From positions 1 through 39,641 of IMG/VR virus record IMGVR_UViG_3300017767_000036: a DNA stretch of 39,641 nucleotides; one strand, given 5' to 3'. Below, piece by piece: positions 1 through 8,722 of the stretch. Made by a program: the position numbers and the translations under genes. The stretch is from a virus. Below the pieces are notes generated by a model that saw only the letters and a program-made list of their open reading frames with translations, was not told the origin of the DNA and ran no database searches. Positions within the stretch are counted from its first letter, which is position 1. Each line of letters begins with the position of its first letter.

Positions 1-25
1 CACGGTGGCCTCTTGCTTTTGCCAT
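1..25 (-). CDS. 5' end of a leftward gene cut by the window edge
   Basis: An ATG on the minus strand at position 25 opens a frame reading MAKARGHR before the window ends. A GAGG ribosome binding site lies about 8 bases upstream of this ATG, so a real start is plausible. It would be the next gene after the 844-residue protein in the leftward late block. Too little is visible to assign a function. Confidence 0.45.
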
Positions 26-43
26 TGTATTTACCTCACTTGC

Positions 44-105
44 GGGGCCACATGGCTGTGGGTAGCCGCGTCGGTTGTGCTGGGGCCACGAACTCGTGGG
101 TAGCC
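44..105 (-). repeat. Two tandem hairpin repeats between late genes
   Basis: Two 24-bp units (44-67 and 82-105), 38 bp apart, share the same flanks (ggggccac and gtgggtagcc) around a variable 6-base core. On the minus strand each folds into a 5-bp stem with a 4-base loop: CCACA/TGTGG in one and CCACG/CGTGG in the other. The closing pair next to the loop changes from A-T to G-C while pairing is kept, so the structure seems conserved rather than the sequence. No T-run follows, so this is not a plain intrinsic terminator. It may be an mRNA processing or stabilising element between the 844-residue gene and the gene at the left edge. Confidence 0.6.
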
Positions 106-115
106 AGCGGATTCC

Positions 116-2650
116 TTACTTATCAGGAGTATACTGATAACTCATAAATGAGTCGTCATATCGTGTCCCTTTACCTAGCGAGGACGGGGTGAGCATCTCT
201 GCAGCCCCTGCTAGGAATGCTATAGGCGGGGTAGCTACTGTTGCTGCTTTAGCAATGGCTCGTCCCGCTAACTTTCCAGCAGATTTAGGGTCGTTCTTAA
301 ATGTTTCAATAAAATTAATCTTGGATTTGCCGTCGTGAAAAACTTGTTCTTGTAAAAACATTGCCATGTCTTCTAAAGAACGTTTACCCGTTGCGTAATC
401 TTTTCTTAAATTGTCTACAAATTTTAAGTTATCATTCAGGCTCTTTTTTGACATTTGTTTAAAGTAGCCTGTTTTCTTTTTTTGTTGTACTTTCCATGCT
501 TCTTCTACACCATCAAAAAGTTCGTCAACTGTAACCTTACGACTACGAATTACTTGGTTTCCTTTTCCTGCACCTGCAGCAAATCTACCTGCTCGTTTAA
601 CATCAGGAGTGTGAAATTTACCAACATCATCCCCGCCGTAGCCGTAGTCAGTAGCAACTACTTTTGAAGAATCTATCGGTTCGCCTCTATATACGGTGAC
701 CTTCTCACCCTCTGCGAACTTTTTTCTAGAGATAAAGCCACCCCCTGCGGCTTGTCTTGTTTCTTGTTGGCGGCGTGTAATTTCTTTTTTGCCGCGATTG
801 TTTATCTTTTTCAGTCTATCGTAGCCAATGATTTTAGCTATGTGTGGTGGGATTGTTACTTCGCCTCGTGACACGGCAATCGCAATTTCTTGGGACATGC
901 CCTGTTGCCCTGCTCCCATGCCACTTTCCCCTGCCTTCTGGTAAGCTTCGCGGATCATCTTCTCTACGTCGTCGCGTCCCATCTCATCAGCGGCTGCAGA
1001 GTTGATTACAAAGGTGCCTTCCTGTACTTCACGGGGTTGATCGTCGGCTATGCTTTGCTGGTCAGTTGGTCGTTGATTGCCACCAACAAACTCTGGACGT
1101 TCGGCAAAACCAGCGGGACCGCCCATTTGCATACCGACTCGACCACCCTCATTAAAAGCGAAATCACCATCTTCTTCTGATTCAGTATCCCCTCTATCTT
1201 GAGATGTATCGTTGCCCATTCCAACATCACCTGCCTCATCGTCGGCTGCACCGCCGCTGTGGGCATCACCGCCATCGTTATCTCCATACTCATCGACATA
1301 CCTTGCTGCAGCGTCTGCTCTAGCCTGTGCTGCTGCTTGTCTATCTGCTTCTGCTTGTCTATCTGCTTCTGTTTTTGCTGCGTTTTCCGCTGCAGTTCTG
1401 GCTGTCATTTTAGCTACTAAGCCTGAAGTTTTTGTATCTTCTCTGGCTAAATCTTCCATATATTTTTCAAAAGATATTCCCTTCGCTCTAGCTGCAGAGC
1501 GACCCAGTGCAACAGATTTGTAACCTAAATTTGAACCAAACATGCTATTCAATCCTGCAACGTAAGATTGTGCAGCTTGTTTTGTACCCATTGCAGATAC
1601 ATTTCCAAAGCTGTCTACAAATCTTCCAGTGGCGGGGTCGTAAGCTCCCCCTACTGCAGACATTGCTTCAGAATCCATGTATGTACTTTTAACGCCGTCC
1701 TTTACGTAATTACCTACACGAGGATCAAATTTTTCTGTAAGTGTTCCGGGAATATAACCGTTTCTTTGAGCTTCAAGTCCAGCTATTTGATCGTGGGTAA
1801 GACCCATCAAGTTTCCGTCGTAAACAAACTTCATGCCGCCCATTGCATTTGTACTACCAAATCCCATGAATGTAGATTGTCCCGGCATACGACTAACCAT
1901 CATACCGTTTATATCCATCAAGGCACCCCCCATTCCATTTGTTGCTTGGAAGGCTGCAGCGTTACGAGCTTGCTGGGCTACGTTCATACCCCCAAACGCT
2001 TCTAGAAGACCCGGTGGAGTGGGGCTAAACGCTCCCGCAATTCCCGCACTAATAGCTGATGGCTTATCCCCAAAGGGTCTGCCCACTGTAGTTGCCCCAG
2101 CTAAAGCATCAATCTGATTTGTTACTGATTTTTCAAGATTAGAAAACGAACTAGCATCAAATTTACCACCTGAAGTCGCTTGCGATGACACTGCTTTTGC
2201 TGATGCTGCTGCACCAGCCTGATAGTCGTTAAACATGGAACTGAAGCTGTAGTTCATGTCTCCGGTCTTGGGGTCCATTGTCATGGCACTTGGAGAAGTA
2301 AAATCGTAAGTGTTTCTACTTACGTCTGTGTTTCCAAAGTTAATATCGTTTAAGTCATAGCTTGTTACATCAAAAGCTGACTTATATCCTGACGACTGAC
2401 CCGGAGTTTGACTGATTGTGTACTCCATGACGTTAGGTGATGCTGCATCACCCCCGCCTTCACTCGTGTCATCGTATATATCTGGCCTATCACGCTCATC
2501 ATCATCATCATCATCTCTGATTGGATTACTTACACTAATACCCGAAGAAGTATCAAGAGCTTGATTGTAGAAATCAACTGCACCCTTAGAGTATTGTTCG
2601 TAGCTGATTGGTTCAGGATTAAAGAATCTTACAGTTTGGTTAGTTGTCAT
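116..2650 (-). CDS. 844-residue virion-region protein with possible ADP-ribosyltransferase-like segment
   Basis: This is a low-complexity protein rich in Gly, Ala, Met and Asp. Residues about 47-53 are a run of Asp encoded by a GAT repeat. A coiled Ala/Asp/Arg/Gln-rich stretch lies near 425-455 and the motif EGGRVGMQMGG near 500; such glycine-rich motifs are common in marine phage structural-block proteins. Residues about 650-725 read VTVYRGE, then GKFHTPDVKRAGRFA, then an Asp/Glu-containing stretch. This order resembles the R, S/T-T and E motifs of ADP-ribosyltransferase folds, but it is my inference from short motifs. The C-terminus (about 800-820) has a short hydrophobic segment, AKAATVATPPIAFLAG. 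The start at 2650 has a GAGGT site 8 bases upstream and overlaps the end of the small nested gene by 11 bp. A virion or head-associated role is inferred from position after the portal. Confidence 0.75.
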   Translation of the reverse strand: MTTNQTVRFFNPEPISYEQYSKGAVDFYNQALDTSSGISVSNPIRDDDDDDERDRPDIYDDTSEGGGDAASPNVMEYTISQTPGQSSGYKSAFDVTSYDLNDINFGNTDVSRNTYDFTSPSAMTMDPKTGDMNYSFSSMFNDYQAGAAASAKAVSSQATSGGKFDASSFSNLEKSVTNQIDALAGATTVGRPFGDKPSAISAGIAGAFSPTPPGLLEAFGGMNVAQQARNAAAFQATNGMGGALMDINGMMVSRMPGQSTFMGFGSTNAMGGMKFVYDGNLMGLTHDQIAGLEAQRNGYIPGTLTEKFDPRVGNYVKDGVKSTYMDSEAMSAVGGAYDPATGRFVDSFGNVSAMGTKQAAQSYVAGLNSMFGSNLGYKSVALGRSAARAKGISFEKYMEDLAREDTKTSGLVAKMTARTAAENAAKTEADRQAEADRQAAAQARADAAARYVDEYGDNDGGDAHSGGAADDEAGDVGMGNDTSQDRGDTESEEDGDFAFNEGGRVGMQMGGPAGFAERPEFVGGNQRPTDQQSIADDQPREVQEGTFVINSAAADEMGRDDVEKMIREAYQKAGESGMGAGQQGMSQEIAIAVSRGEVTIPPHIAKIIGYDRLKKINNRGKKEITRRQQETRQAAGGGFISRKKFAEGEKVTVYRGEPIDSSKVVATDYGYGGDDVGKFHTPDVKRAGRFAAGAGKGNQVIRSRKVTVDELFDGVEEAWKVQQKKKTGYFKQMSKKSLNDNLKFVDNLRKDYATGKRSLEDMAMFLQEQVFHDGKSKINFIETFKNDPKSAGKLAGRAIAKAATVATPPIAFLAGAAEMLTPSSLGKGTRYDDSFMSYQYTPDK

Positions 2651-2864
2651 TTTTTATGACCTCGACATGATTATTCTTCAATTGAAGGAGTGTTTCCAGT
2701 AAAGCCAGCTTCCCCTGCAGTTGGCGCAGTTCCGACTCCGATTGTGCCGTTACCACTGCCCGAATTGTCCACTCCCGGACTTCCGCTAGGTACTCCTCCA
2801 GCCGCTCCCATTCCTTGTTGTTGATCAGGGGGGCCAGATTCTTGGCTTGCTTGTTGTTGAGCAT
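2640..2864 (-). CDS. 74-residue gene overlapping the portal 3' end
   Basis: Most of this frame lies inside the portal gene in another frame, yet it looks real. The ATG at 2864 has an AAGGA site 10 bases upstream. The product begins MLNNKQAKNLAPLINNKEWE and continues with regular amphipathic helix (SELRQLQGKLALLETLLQLK). Its composition is normal for a protein, although it overlaps the Gln/Gly/Ser-rich portal tail. The frame runs 31 bp past the portal stop and overlaps the next start by 11 bp, so it bridges the two genes and could couple their translation. From memory, small proteins of this look (Asn-Lys-Gln-Ala then ...LAPLIN) follow portal genes in other phages. The function is unknown, possibly a portal or scaffold accessory. 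Confidence 0.7.
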   Translation of the reverse strand: MLNNKQAKNLAPLINNKEWERLEEYLAEVREWTIRAVVTAQSESELRQLQGKLALLETLLQLKNNHVEVIKNDN

Positions 2865-4794
2865 TTTGCATCATTCCTTGTAACATCTGAGCGTAGACTT
2901 GTGCTTCGTTAGTATTGTTTACCAAGCTGTCAGGATCAATGTCCTGTGAGATAGCCAGTTCACGCATCAGGTTAGGTATTTTGATGAATGGAGCCAGCAT
3001 GGGGTTGGCTACGGTCTGTAACAGGGAAGTGAGACGTTGGGTACGTACTTCTTTCTGCATTACGGCTGCAACGCCGCGTGGTTTAATCTCCAAGTCACCA
3101 CTTACTTCTTCGATACGCTCGTTAAATTGCATATTCCACTGAAAATACGCTTCACCAAGTGGTTTAAGGAGATGATCGTCAATATTCTTGATCACAGTCT
3201 TCATAGAAAGCCCAGCAGACCCCATCAACATCGACAGTCCGGCTGCAGTACGTCCGGTGCCACTAACGCCCGTCTGACCGTGCATTATGGACGGTATACC
3301 CGTCTCCTCGTCTGCAAGCTGCCTACTGATCTGGTACATTTGGATGTTTTCGCCAGCAGTGTTAGGAAACTTAAGTCCGTTGATAGCTGTTCCGGTTACT
3401 CCTGACTGACGACGGAATATCTTTCCGGGAAATATGTCCATGTTCTGTCCGGGAACCAAGCTTGCTTCATCTACGTCAAAGACAAGGTTGCCAGCTAGGG
3501 CTAGGTTGTCGATTGCCATACGAACGTGACCGTTCATAAGCATCTGTGCGTCTTCCATGTTCTCTGCTACACCAACACCCCAAATCTGGTAGGGATTGAT
3601 CTCGAATGGAAAGGCTTGAAACGGAATACGTGCCGGAGTGAAAGGGTTGACAACACATCGAAGGATCATATTACCACAAACCCACACGTTAACCTGCATT
3701 TGGTCAAACTCTGACAGTTCTTCGGTGCCTTCCATGCCTACTTCTTTGGCAAACTTGGCATCAATTACCCCCCAGTATTCAAGTACCTCAAATCTGTTCT
3801 CTTGGTAATTAGCTTCGGTTTCATCCTCACGAATGGTGTCTTCGTAATACTTGTCTTCGTAGTTTGGCCCCTTGCCAAGACACTCTTCAATTGCTTCTGC
3901 GTAAAAATGAGGACGCATAATTAAACTACGTAGTTGTTGTCGATTCATGCGGTGACGTTGTATTACGTATTCACAGTCTTCAAGATTAGTCGCGGCAGGA
4001 TCAGGATGAAAGTCCCAAATGGAAACGTGTTCGATGCGAGGGACAGTTTTTTCATAGGGATCGTATACCCGACCCTGTTGTTCGTCGTTCTTCCAATTGT
4101 GGACACGTTTGTAAAAGTTAAACGGTCCCTTTATTACTCCTGTACCCAACAGGCAAGATTCAAAAATAGCCTTACGCATTACGTTTACTGCGTTGGTATC
4201 AAGAAGCTGGTCGTGGATACATTTTTCCATCTTACGGGCCATTTCTTTAGCTGGCTCGAATTGGGGTTCACCTACTTTAGCTTTTCCGGGAAGGATTGCT
4301 TCTCCAAACTCCTTGCCGTAAGAACCTAACTTGTGTGCAGGTCCAGATGCAGCAAGACCCCCCGGCGGTACTTCTCGACCATCACCCTCAAACCCATAAG
4401 GGTCAGCTTGTTCTGGTTGAAGATCATCCGCTGGTGTCTTCATGTGAGCAAACTCTTCAATACCTTCCGGCATTGGGGTAGACTCAACAACTAAAGGAAA
4501 TTTTTTGTTTGCAAATAAGATGTCAACAATTTGTCCGTATGCTGCAAGCACTTTAGTTTTGGTAATCTTGATAAACACCTTTGACTTTTCAGAGTCACGG
4601 TATTGTGTAGTTGAATCGTAGATTCCCCTAAAGTTTTTGTACGCCTGAATCCAACGCTGCTCGTAGGCAAATCGTCCGTTTTCAGAGTCTTCAAATTTAG
4701 AACGAATGTGTCCTGCCAATCCCGGCATCTGCTCACTAGGAGCAACCAGAGGGATTGACGTATCGTCATCCGGTTCTAGGAAATTGTCAGCCAT
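2671..4794 (-). CDS. Portal protein (P22/T7-like head-tail connector)
   Basis: This 707-residue product fits the podovirus portal family, the dodecameric ring at the capsid vertex through which DNA is packaged and released. The N-terminal half has the usual helical stem region. Near residue 513 the segment GRTAAGLSMLMG, followed by KTVIKNIDDHLLKPL, matches the conserved helix of P22-type portals. The last 80 residues or so are Gln/Gly/Ser/Pro-rich, probably disordered, and encode a second gene in another frame. The start at 4794 has an AAAGGT site that overlaps the stop of the upstream gene. Position after both terminase genes supports the call. Confidence 0.9.
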   Translation of the reverse strand: MADNFLEPDDDTSIPLVAPSEQMPGLAGHIRSKFEDSENGRFAYEQRWIQAYKNFRGIYDSTTQYRDSEKSKVFIKITKTKVLAAYGQIVDILFANKKFPLVVESTPMPEGIEEFAHMKTPADDLQPEQADPYGFEGDGREVPPGGLAASGPAHKLGSYGKEFGEAILPGKAKVGEPQFEPAKEMARKMEKCIHDQLLDTNAVNVMRKAIFESCLLGTGVIKGPFNFYKRVHNWKNDEQQGRVYDPYEKTVPRIEHVSIWDFHPDPAATNLEDCEYVIQRHRMNRQQLRSLIMRPHFYAEAIEECLGKGPNYEDKYYEDTIREDETEANYQENRFEVLEYWGVIDAKFAKEVGMEGTEELSEFDQMQVNVWVCGNMILRCVVNPFTPARIPFQAFPFEINPYQIWGVGVAENMEDAQMLMNGHVRMAIDNLALAGNLVFDVDEASLVPGQNMDIFPGKIFRRQSGVTGTAINGLKFPNTAGENIQMYQISRQLADEETGIPSIMHGQTGVSGTGRTAAGLSMLMGSAGLSMKTVIKNIDDHLLKPLGEAYFQWNMQFNERIEEVSGDLEIKPRGVAAVMQKEVRTQRLTSLLQTVANPMLAPFIKIPNLMRELAISQDIDPDSLVNNTNEAQVYAQMLQGMMQNAQQQASQESGPPDQQQGMGAAGGVPSGSPGVDNSGSGNGTIGVGTAPTAGEAGFTGNTPSIEE

Positions 4795-4804
4795 CTATTT
4801 ACCT

Positions 4805-5032
4805 TTAGTTGTTGCCTTGAGGTCTGTCATCAGCCATCTTGAACAAAGATGCTTCTACTGTAGGCTTAGTCTGCTTCTTTGGCATGTCTTCTGTAATCGG
4901 ACCTGTCTTCACACGAGTTGGGAACTCAAGACCTTCACGATATAGCTTGTTTACACCCGGCTGATCATCAACAGACTCCTTGTCGGAGTTCATTACATAT
5001 GATGCACCATAGTTGTAGTTATTGTCTGGCAT
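4805..5032 (-). CDS. Small hypothetical protein upstream of portal
   Basis: This 75-residue hydrophilic product begins MPDNNYNYGASYVMNSDKES and is rich in Asn, Lys, Asp and Pro, with no membrane segment and no cysteines. The start has a strong GGGGAG site 8 bases upstream. It sits between the recombinase-like gene and the portal with 10-18 bp gaps, in the same direction, so it belongs to the late operon. I do not recognise a family. A small head-assembly or decoration role is possible from position only. Confidence 0.7.
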   Translation of the reverse strand: MPDNNYNYGASYVMNSDKESVDDQPGVNKLYREGLEFPTRVKTGPITEDMPKKQTKPTVEASLFKMADDRPQGNN

Positions 5033-5050
5033 AGGTTTATCTCCCCTATG

Positions 5051-7063
5051 TTAAGGTTGCATTGTTAAAAAGTTGTCTTCTTCACTTTTTGTAGAGTTAA
5101 ATAGTTCCGGTTGATCTGCCATTATTCGTTCAATAGGGCGTGCTGAACCGGGATCAGCTACAGGAGAAGCCATAGACTGTCCTGCCGCCACTACGTCGCT
5201 AGGGGCTATTGGTAAATACTCTGTGGCCCCCGCTATTGAACCACCCACATCAGATACTGAGTCGGGTAATCCTAATTTTTTGAGTTTTTCAGTAACATTT
5301 GCTTTGGTTTCTGTTGCAGCCAGTGTAGCCACCCCGAAACCAATAGGTGGTGCTACAACTTTTATTACAGGTTTAGAGGCTTTAGCTAACTTAAACCAGT
5401 CGATTTTGAATCCAGCCTTAGTCATTGCATCTTTGGTATCTTGCTGCAAATCATTTAAAGTCATTGGGCCAGTTTCAGGCTCTGGTATTGCAGGGGCTGG
5501 CATCTTTGCTGTTTCAACTGGTGCTTCAAAAAAGGACTCGTATCCCGGCGTTGCTCTGCCAACTCTTTGAGATGGTGGCGGCACGGCATCAGTTACGTTA
5601 AATCCTGCTTCAGAAGCTGCCTCTGCAAAATAGGTAGACACAACGTTGGCATTACGTGCATCCGGTCCCTTTGGGTCTAAATCCCCCGGATACTCTTGTG
5701 CGTACCCTGTTACTTCTCCTGTAGAACCTTCAGCAGCAGCCTTTAAGCTTCTACCCTGTAGATAGGCAATTCGTTCAAAGGATATACCACTGCGTTGTGC
5801 AACTTTAGTATGCAGGTTTCTAAGAAGTGAAGCCCCCCTTTTTCCGGGGACTTCTCCAGATTTACCCTCTGGTGCTAAACTATCAAATGTCTTATTTGTT
5901 GCAGAGTCAAATATAAGTCCGGGTATTTTTACCTGCTTAAGAATATTAGTCATATCCGTAGAAGAAACAGGCTTACCGTTTGGCTTTACAAAGAAGTAGC
6001 CATCAGATACTTTACCATCCTGAAGTCTAGCCTGAAGAATTGCATCCCCAATGTCATTCAGTGGAACGTTAACTCTACGTCCCTTTGCTCCCTTTGTTTC
6101 TGCTGAGATGTAAATAGCGCGGGTATCAGGGTAGTATGAGTTAGTTTTTAATTGTGCTACTGCGTTGGGTCGCAAACCATTCTGCATGTTAAAAAGCACA
6201 GCCATAGCTGCAGCTTCTTGTTTTGGGTCTTTTGATATTTCTGCAACTTGCCTAAAAAAGTTTTGCATAGTTGCGGCATCTGTCTTGATAGATACTTCTG
6301 ATACAGCCTTTGCTGGTTCTTTGATACCAAATATTTTTACATTTTTTGGTGTATCAGGTGTTTCCTCTGGTAGAAATGCTAGTATATTGCTGTTAGCTGG
6401 AAGTTCTCTAGCTATACGCAAACCTACTTGACGCAGGGCTTGCATCGACTGTTTCGGATTGTCAACTTCTAAGTCTAAATTTTTAAATGTTTTGGAGAGA
6501 GTTGTTTCCCCAGTTTCATCAGGAGTGAATATACTTATGGCTGATCCGGGCTGGTCAGCAACATCGCCCAGATACTTTGCAACCATGTTACCATACGCTT
6601 TTGCGCCTACCTTTAGTTTCTGCTCAGTCGCATACAGTTCTGCAACTTCACGGGCGGTAGCTGTTTCAGGATTTAATTTTGCCATGCTTTTTGGATCGTT
6701 TGCGGGGGGTTCAACCATATATCCTTGCGCTTGCAAGTCGAGTGTTGTTCCCAGTTTTTTATTTACTTTATCAAAATCTGTTTTATCAATTAGTCCGGGG
6801 TACTTTTCTTCTATAACTTGTGACAACGTAAAAGCGTTGTTTTCAGTGTCAGCAAGAGGAGACATATCTTTGATAAGCTCTCTCATATGTGCAAAAGTAA
6901 ATTTACGAGGTATTTTTCGCCCATTAAATATTTCAATAAGTCGTTTGTTCTCTGTACCTACAGTTTTATACTTTTGCATCTCCTTTAATTCTTGCCCAAT
7001 TAGATCAGCCATTTGAGAAATTTGACTACGCTGTTCTGGAAACTTAATAGGTTCATCTGCCAT
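5051..7063 (-). CDS. 670-residue protein with a divergent tyrosine-recombinase-like domain
   Basis: Residues about 285-460 follow the layout of a tyrosine recombinase catalytic domain. NGLRPNAVAQLK holds the first Arg (R298) and is followed by a beta hairpin with ETKGAKGRRVNVPL (Lys and VPL). Next come SLLRNLHTKVAQRSGISFERIAYL with the second Arg (R415), then LQGRS (R438) where LGHS is usual, and TGYAQ (Y454). The His of the HxxR box is Ser and the third-box His is Arg, so activity is uncertain. A long N-terminal part (about 280 residues) and a C-terminal part with a hydrophobic segment near 575-600 are not seen in ordinary integrases. The C-terminus ends EEDNFLTMQP, a motif shared with the protein at 32686-33249. 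The gene lies between large terminase and portal, not in a lysogeny module, so a virion-associated role is as likely as integration. Confidence 0.6.
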   Translation of the reverse strand: MADEPIKFPEQRSQISQMADLIGQELKEMQKYKTVGTENKRLIEIFNGRKIPRKFTFAHMRELIKDMSPLADTENNAFTLSQVIEEKYPGLIDKTDFDKVNKKLGTTLDLQAQGYMVEPPANDPKSMAKLNPETATAREVAELYATEQKLKVGAKAYGNMVAKYLGDVADQPGSAISIFTPDETGETTLSKTFKNLDLEVDNPKQSMQALRQVGLRIARELPANSNILAFLPEETPDTPKNVKIFGIKEPAKAVSEVSIKTDAATMQNFFRQVAEISKDPKQEAAAMAVLFNMQNGLRPNAVAQLKTNSYYPDTRAIYISAETKGAKGRRVNVPLNDIGDAILQARLQDGKVSDGYFFVKPNGKPVSSTDMTNILKQVKIPGLIFDSATNKTFDSLAPEGKSGEVPGKRGASLLRNLHTKVAQRSGISFERIAYLQGRSLKAAAEGSTGEVTGYAQEYPGDLDPKGPDARNANVVSTYFAEAASEAGFNVTDAVPPPSQRVGRATPGYESFFEAPVETAKMPAPAIPEPETGPMTLNDLQQDTKDAMTKAGFKIDWFKLAKASKPVIKVVAPPIGFGVATLAATETKANVTEKLKKLGLPDSVSDVGGSIAGATEYLPIAPSDVVAAGQSMASPVADPGSARPIERIMADQPELFNSTKSEEDNFLTMQP

Positions 7064-7066
7064 GTG

Positions 7067-8722
7067 TTAGTATCCAAATACTTCGTCTTGAACCTTGTGA
7101 ACGTGGTTCTTGATTGCGCCTAGTTGTTTGTGTATTGAAGCGTAGCCGCTCATTCGTGTCATCATCATGTATCGTAAAGCGTCGTATGCGTGATCTTCAG
7201 CTTTGGTATCTACGTCTTCGCTGTTTGTTTTGGAAAGAGGTATACCAGCCACTTGTTTCACGATGTTCTGGCAAGTCGAAAAGAAACGAACTCGTGGTTC
7301 CTTTGTGTATGGATCATCTGCCAGACGACGATGTATCTCCATCTTGCCCTGAATACGATTACGATCAGAAGGAGTCCAACGCACTCCCTGTCTCATCATA
7401 ACTTCCGCAATAGACGGGCCAAAGCCTGTCTTATTCCAGCAGGAAGAATCGAGTACGGTATAGTGAGGTAACGGGTCAAGTTGTTCTGCTTCTAGTATTC
7501 TATCAGCTAATTGCTCTGCTGTCAAGTGTTTTGCGTATAGTTCTCTGTATACCCAAATATTATTGTCCCAGTCGATTGCACCCCAGAGGACACAGGATGG
7601 TGCGGAGTACCCGTAGTCTGCTGCTCGTATGCGGGGCCAGTTGGTCGGCAACTCAAACGGTTCGACTACGTGCTTCACTCGTGAGAACTCAGGAAAGGCC
7701 GCTCCCTCTGCCACATCCCAATCCCCTTCGAGAAGTCTCTTCCGTTCGACATCTGGGAGCGAACGCAACATAGCCTCGTATTGACCGTCAGCCATGAGGT
7801 GGGGATTATCTGTCAACCGCGCTGGAACAAACTTTCGGAAGAAGAGCGGCTGACCTGCCTTTTCGTGACCGCTAGGCCAAACAAACGTTTTACGTGTGTC
7901 TATATCAAAAGCAGGGAATGCTTTGTTTTCGGGAGTACCTTCTATGTACATCTTTTTGACCCACCAGCCACCTACGCCTCCGGGGTTGGCTGTGCATCGC
8001 ATGTACAGGTTTTCTTGAAGTTCAGGATCAGTGGCACGAAGCCTAGAACGCAAATAGTCCCACACATACGGCGTGGGGTACTGGGTAATCTCATCTATGC
8101 CTATCCAGTTAAATGCCTGTCCCTGAAATCGGGTAACGTCTTTGTCTCTGTCTAGGTAGGTGAACCAGATGGTTGCACCTGACGGGAAGTGCCACGTTGA
8201 TTTTGATTCGCGGAACTTTGCTCCGGGAAACGCCTTTGTGTAAAGCTGGCGGGACTTGTCAATTAGTTCTGTTAGTTCGTCAAGGGTGCGCCTGAGAAGA
8301 AGACCCCTATGATTGGGGTTATGGCAATACCGTAAGGGATCAGCAAGTAAAGCAAACGATTTACCGCCACCAGCCGCTCCACCGTAAAGAACGTCTCTTT
8401 CACCCGCCGAAAGAAACTCCTCTTGAGGTCCCGGATTAGCTTGGAATACAACTTCGGAATCTCCCACAAGATCGGATACGGACGCGGGTAGAACGGAGAT
8501 ATCTCCCATGTCAATGACTGCTGTGTCCGTTCCTTTGATAGCTTTCTCAACTCGTCCAATAGTGCTTTCAAGATCACGGGCTTTCTTTCGTTTTGTCTCA
8601 GCCTTCTTTGTGGCTTGTTGTGCTTTCTTCTTTGCGTCGCGTAAACGCTTTTGGGCTGCTCTTCGCGCACGTTCAGCGGTGGATAGATTGTAGGTGCGTT
8701 TAATAGGTTTCGGCTGAACCAT
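7067..8722 (-). CDS. terL: Terminase large subunit
   Basis: This is the ATPase and nuclease that cuts concatemeric phage DNA and drives it into the prohead. Counting from ATG 8722 (551 residues), the Walker A motif LYGGAAGGGKS lies near residue 112 and the Walker B NWIGIDE near 203. The RNase H-like nuclease carries Asp in AADYGY (about 368), VLDSS (about 423) and AEDHAYDALRY (about 510). The first 70 residues are a Lys/Arg/Ala-rich predicted coiled coil, longer than usual. A GTG at 8752 would add 10 residues but has no ribosome site. ATG 8722 has a weak GGTAG upstream and still overlaps the previous gene by 23 bp. Confidence 0.93.
   Translation of the reverse strand: MVQPKPIKRTYNLSTAERARRAAQKRLRDAKKKAQQATKKAETKRKKARDLESTIGRVEKAIKGTDTAVIDMGDISVLPASVSDLVGDSEVVFQANPGPQEEFLSAGERDVLYGGAAGGGKSFALLADPLRYCHNPNHRGLLLRRTLDELTELIDKSRQLYTKAFPGAKFRESKSTWHFPSGATIWFTYLDRDKDVTRFQGQAFNWIGIDEITQYPTPYVWDYLRSRLRATDPELQENLYMRCTANPGGVGGWWVKKMYIEGTPENKAFPAFDIDTRKTFVWPSGHEKAGQPLFFRKFVPARLTDNPHLMADGQYEAMLRSLPDVERKRLLEGDWDVAEGAAFPEFSRVKHVVEPFELPTNWPRIRAADYGYSAPSCVLWGAIDWDNNIWVYRELYAKHLTAEQLADRILEAEQLDPLPHYTVLDSSCWNKTGFGPSIAEVMMRQGVRWTPSDRNRIQGKMEIHRRLADDPYTKEPRVRFFSTCQNIVKQVAGIPLSKTNSEDVDTKAEDHAYDALRYMMMTRMSGYASIHKQLGAIKNHVHKVQDEVFGY

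Noticed and set aside
1048-1299. 83-codon minus-strand frame inside the 844-residue gene
   Set aside because: Met/Val/Ser-rich shadow with no ribosome site, unlike the nested portal gene.
2496-2515. Trinucleotide repeat as a phase-variable tract
   Set aside because: Length changes would keep the frame (an Asp run), so no switching is expected.
5223-7016. Long plus-strand ORFs opposite the recombinase-like gene
   Set aside because: They mirror the codon pattern of the leftward gene, are Ser/Ala/Val-rich and lack ribosome sites.
8272-8670. 132-codon minus-strand frame inside the large terminase gene
   Set aside because: It lies fully in another frame of a strongly conserved gene, has no ribosome site and reads as an Arg/Lys/Leu shadow of the terminase coding sequence.
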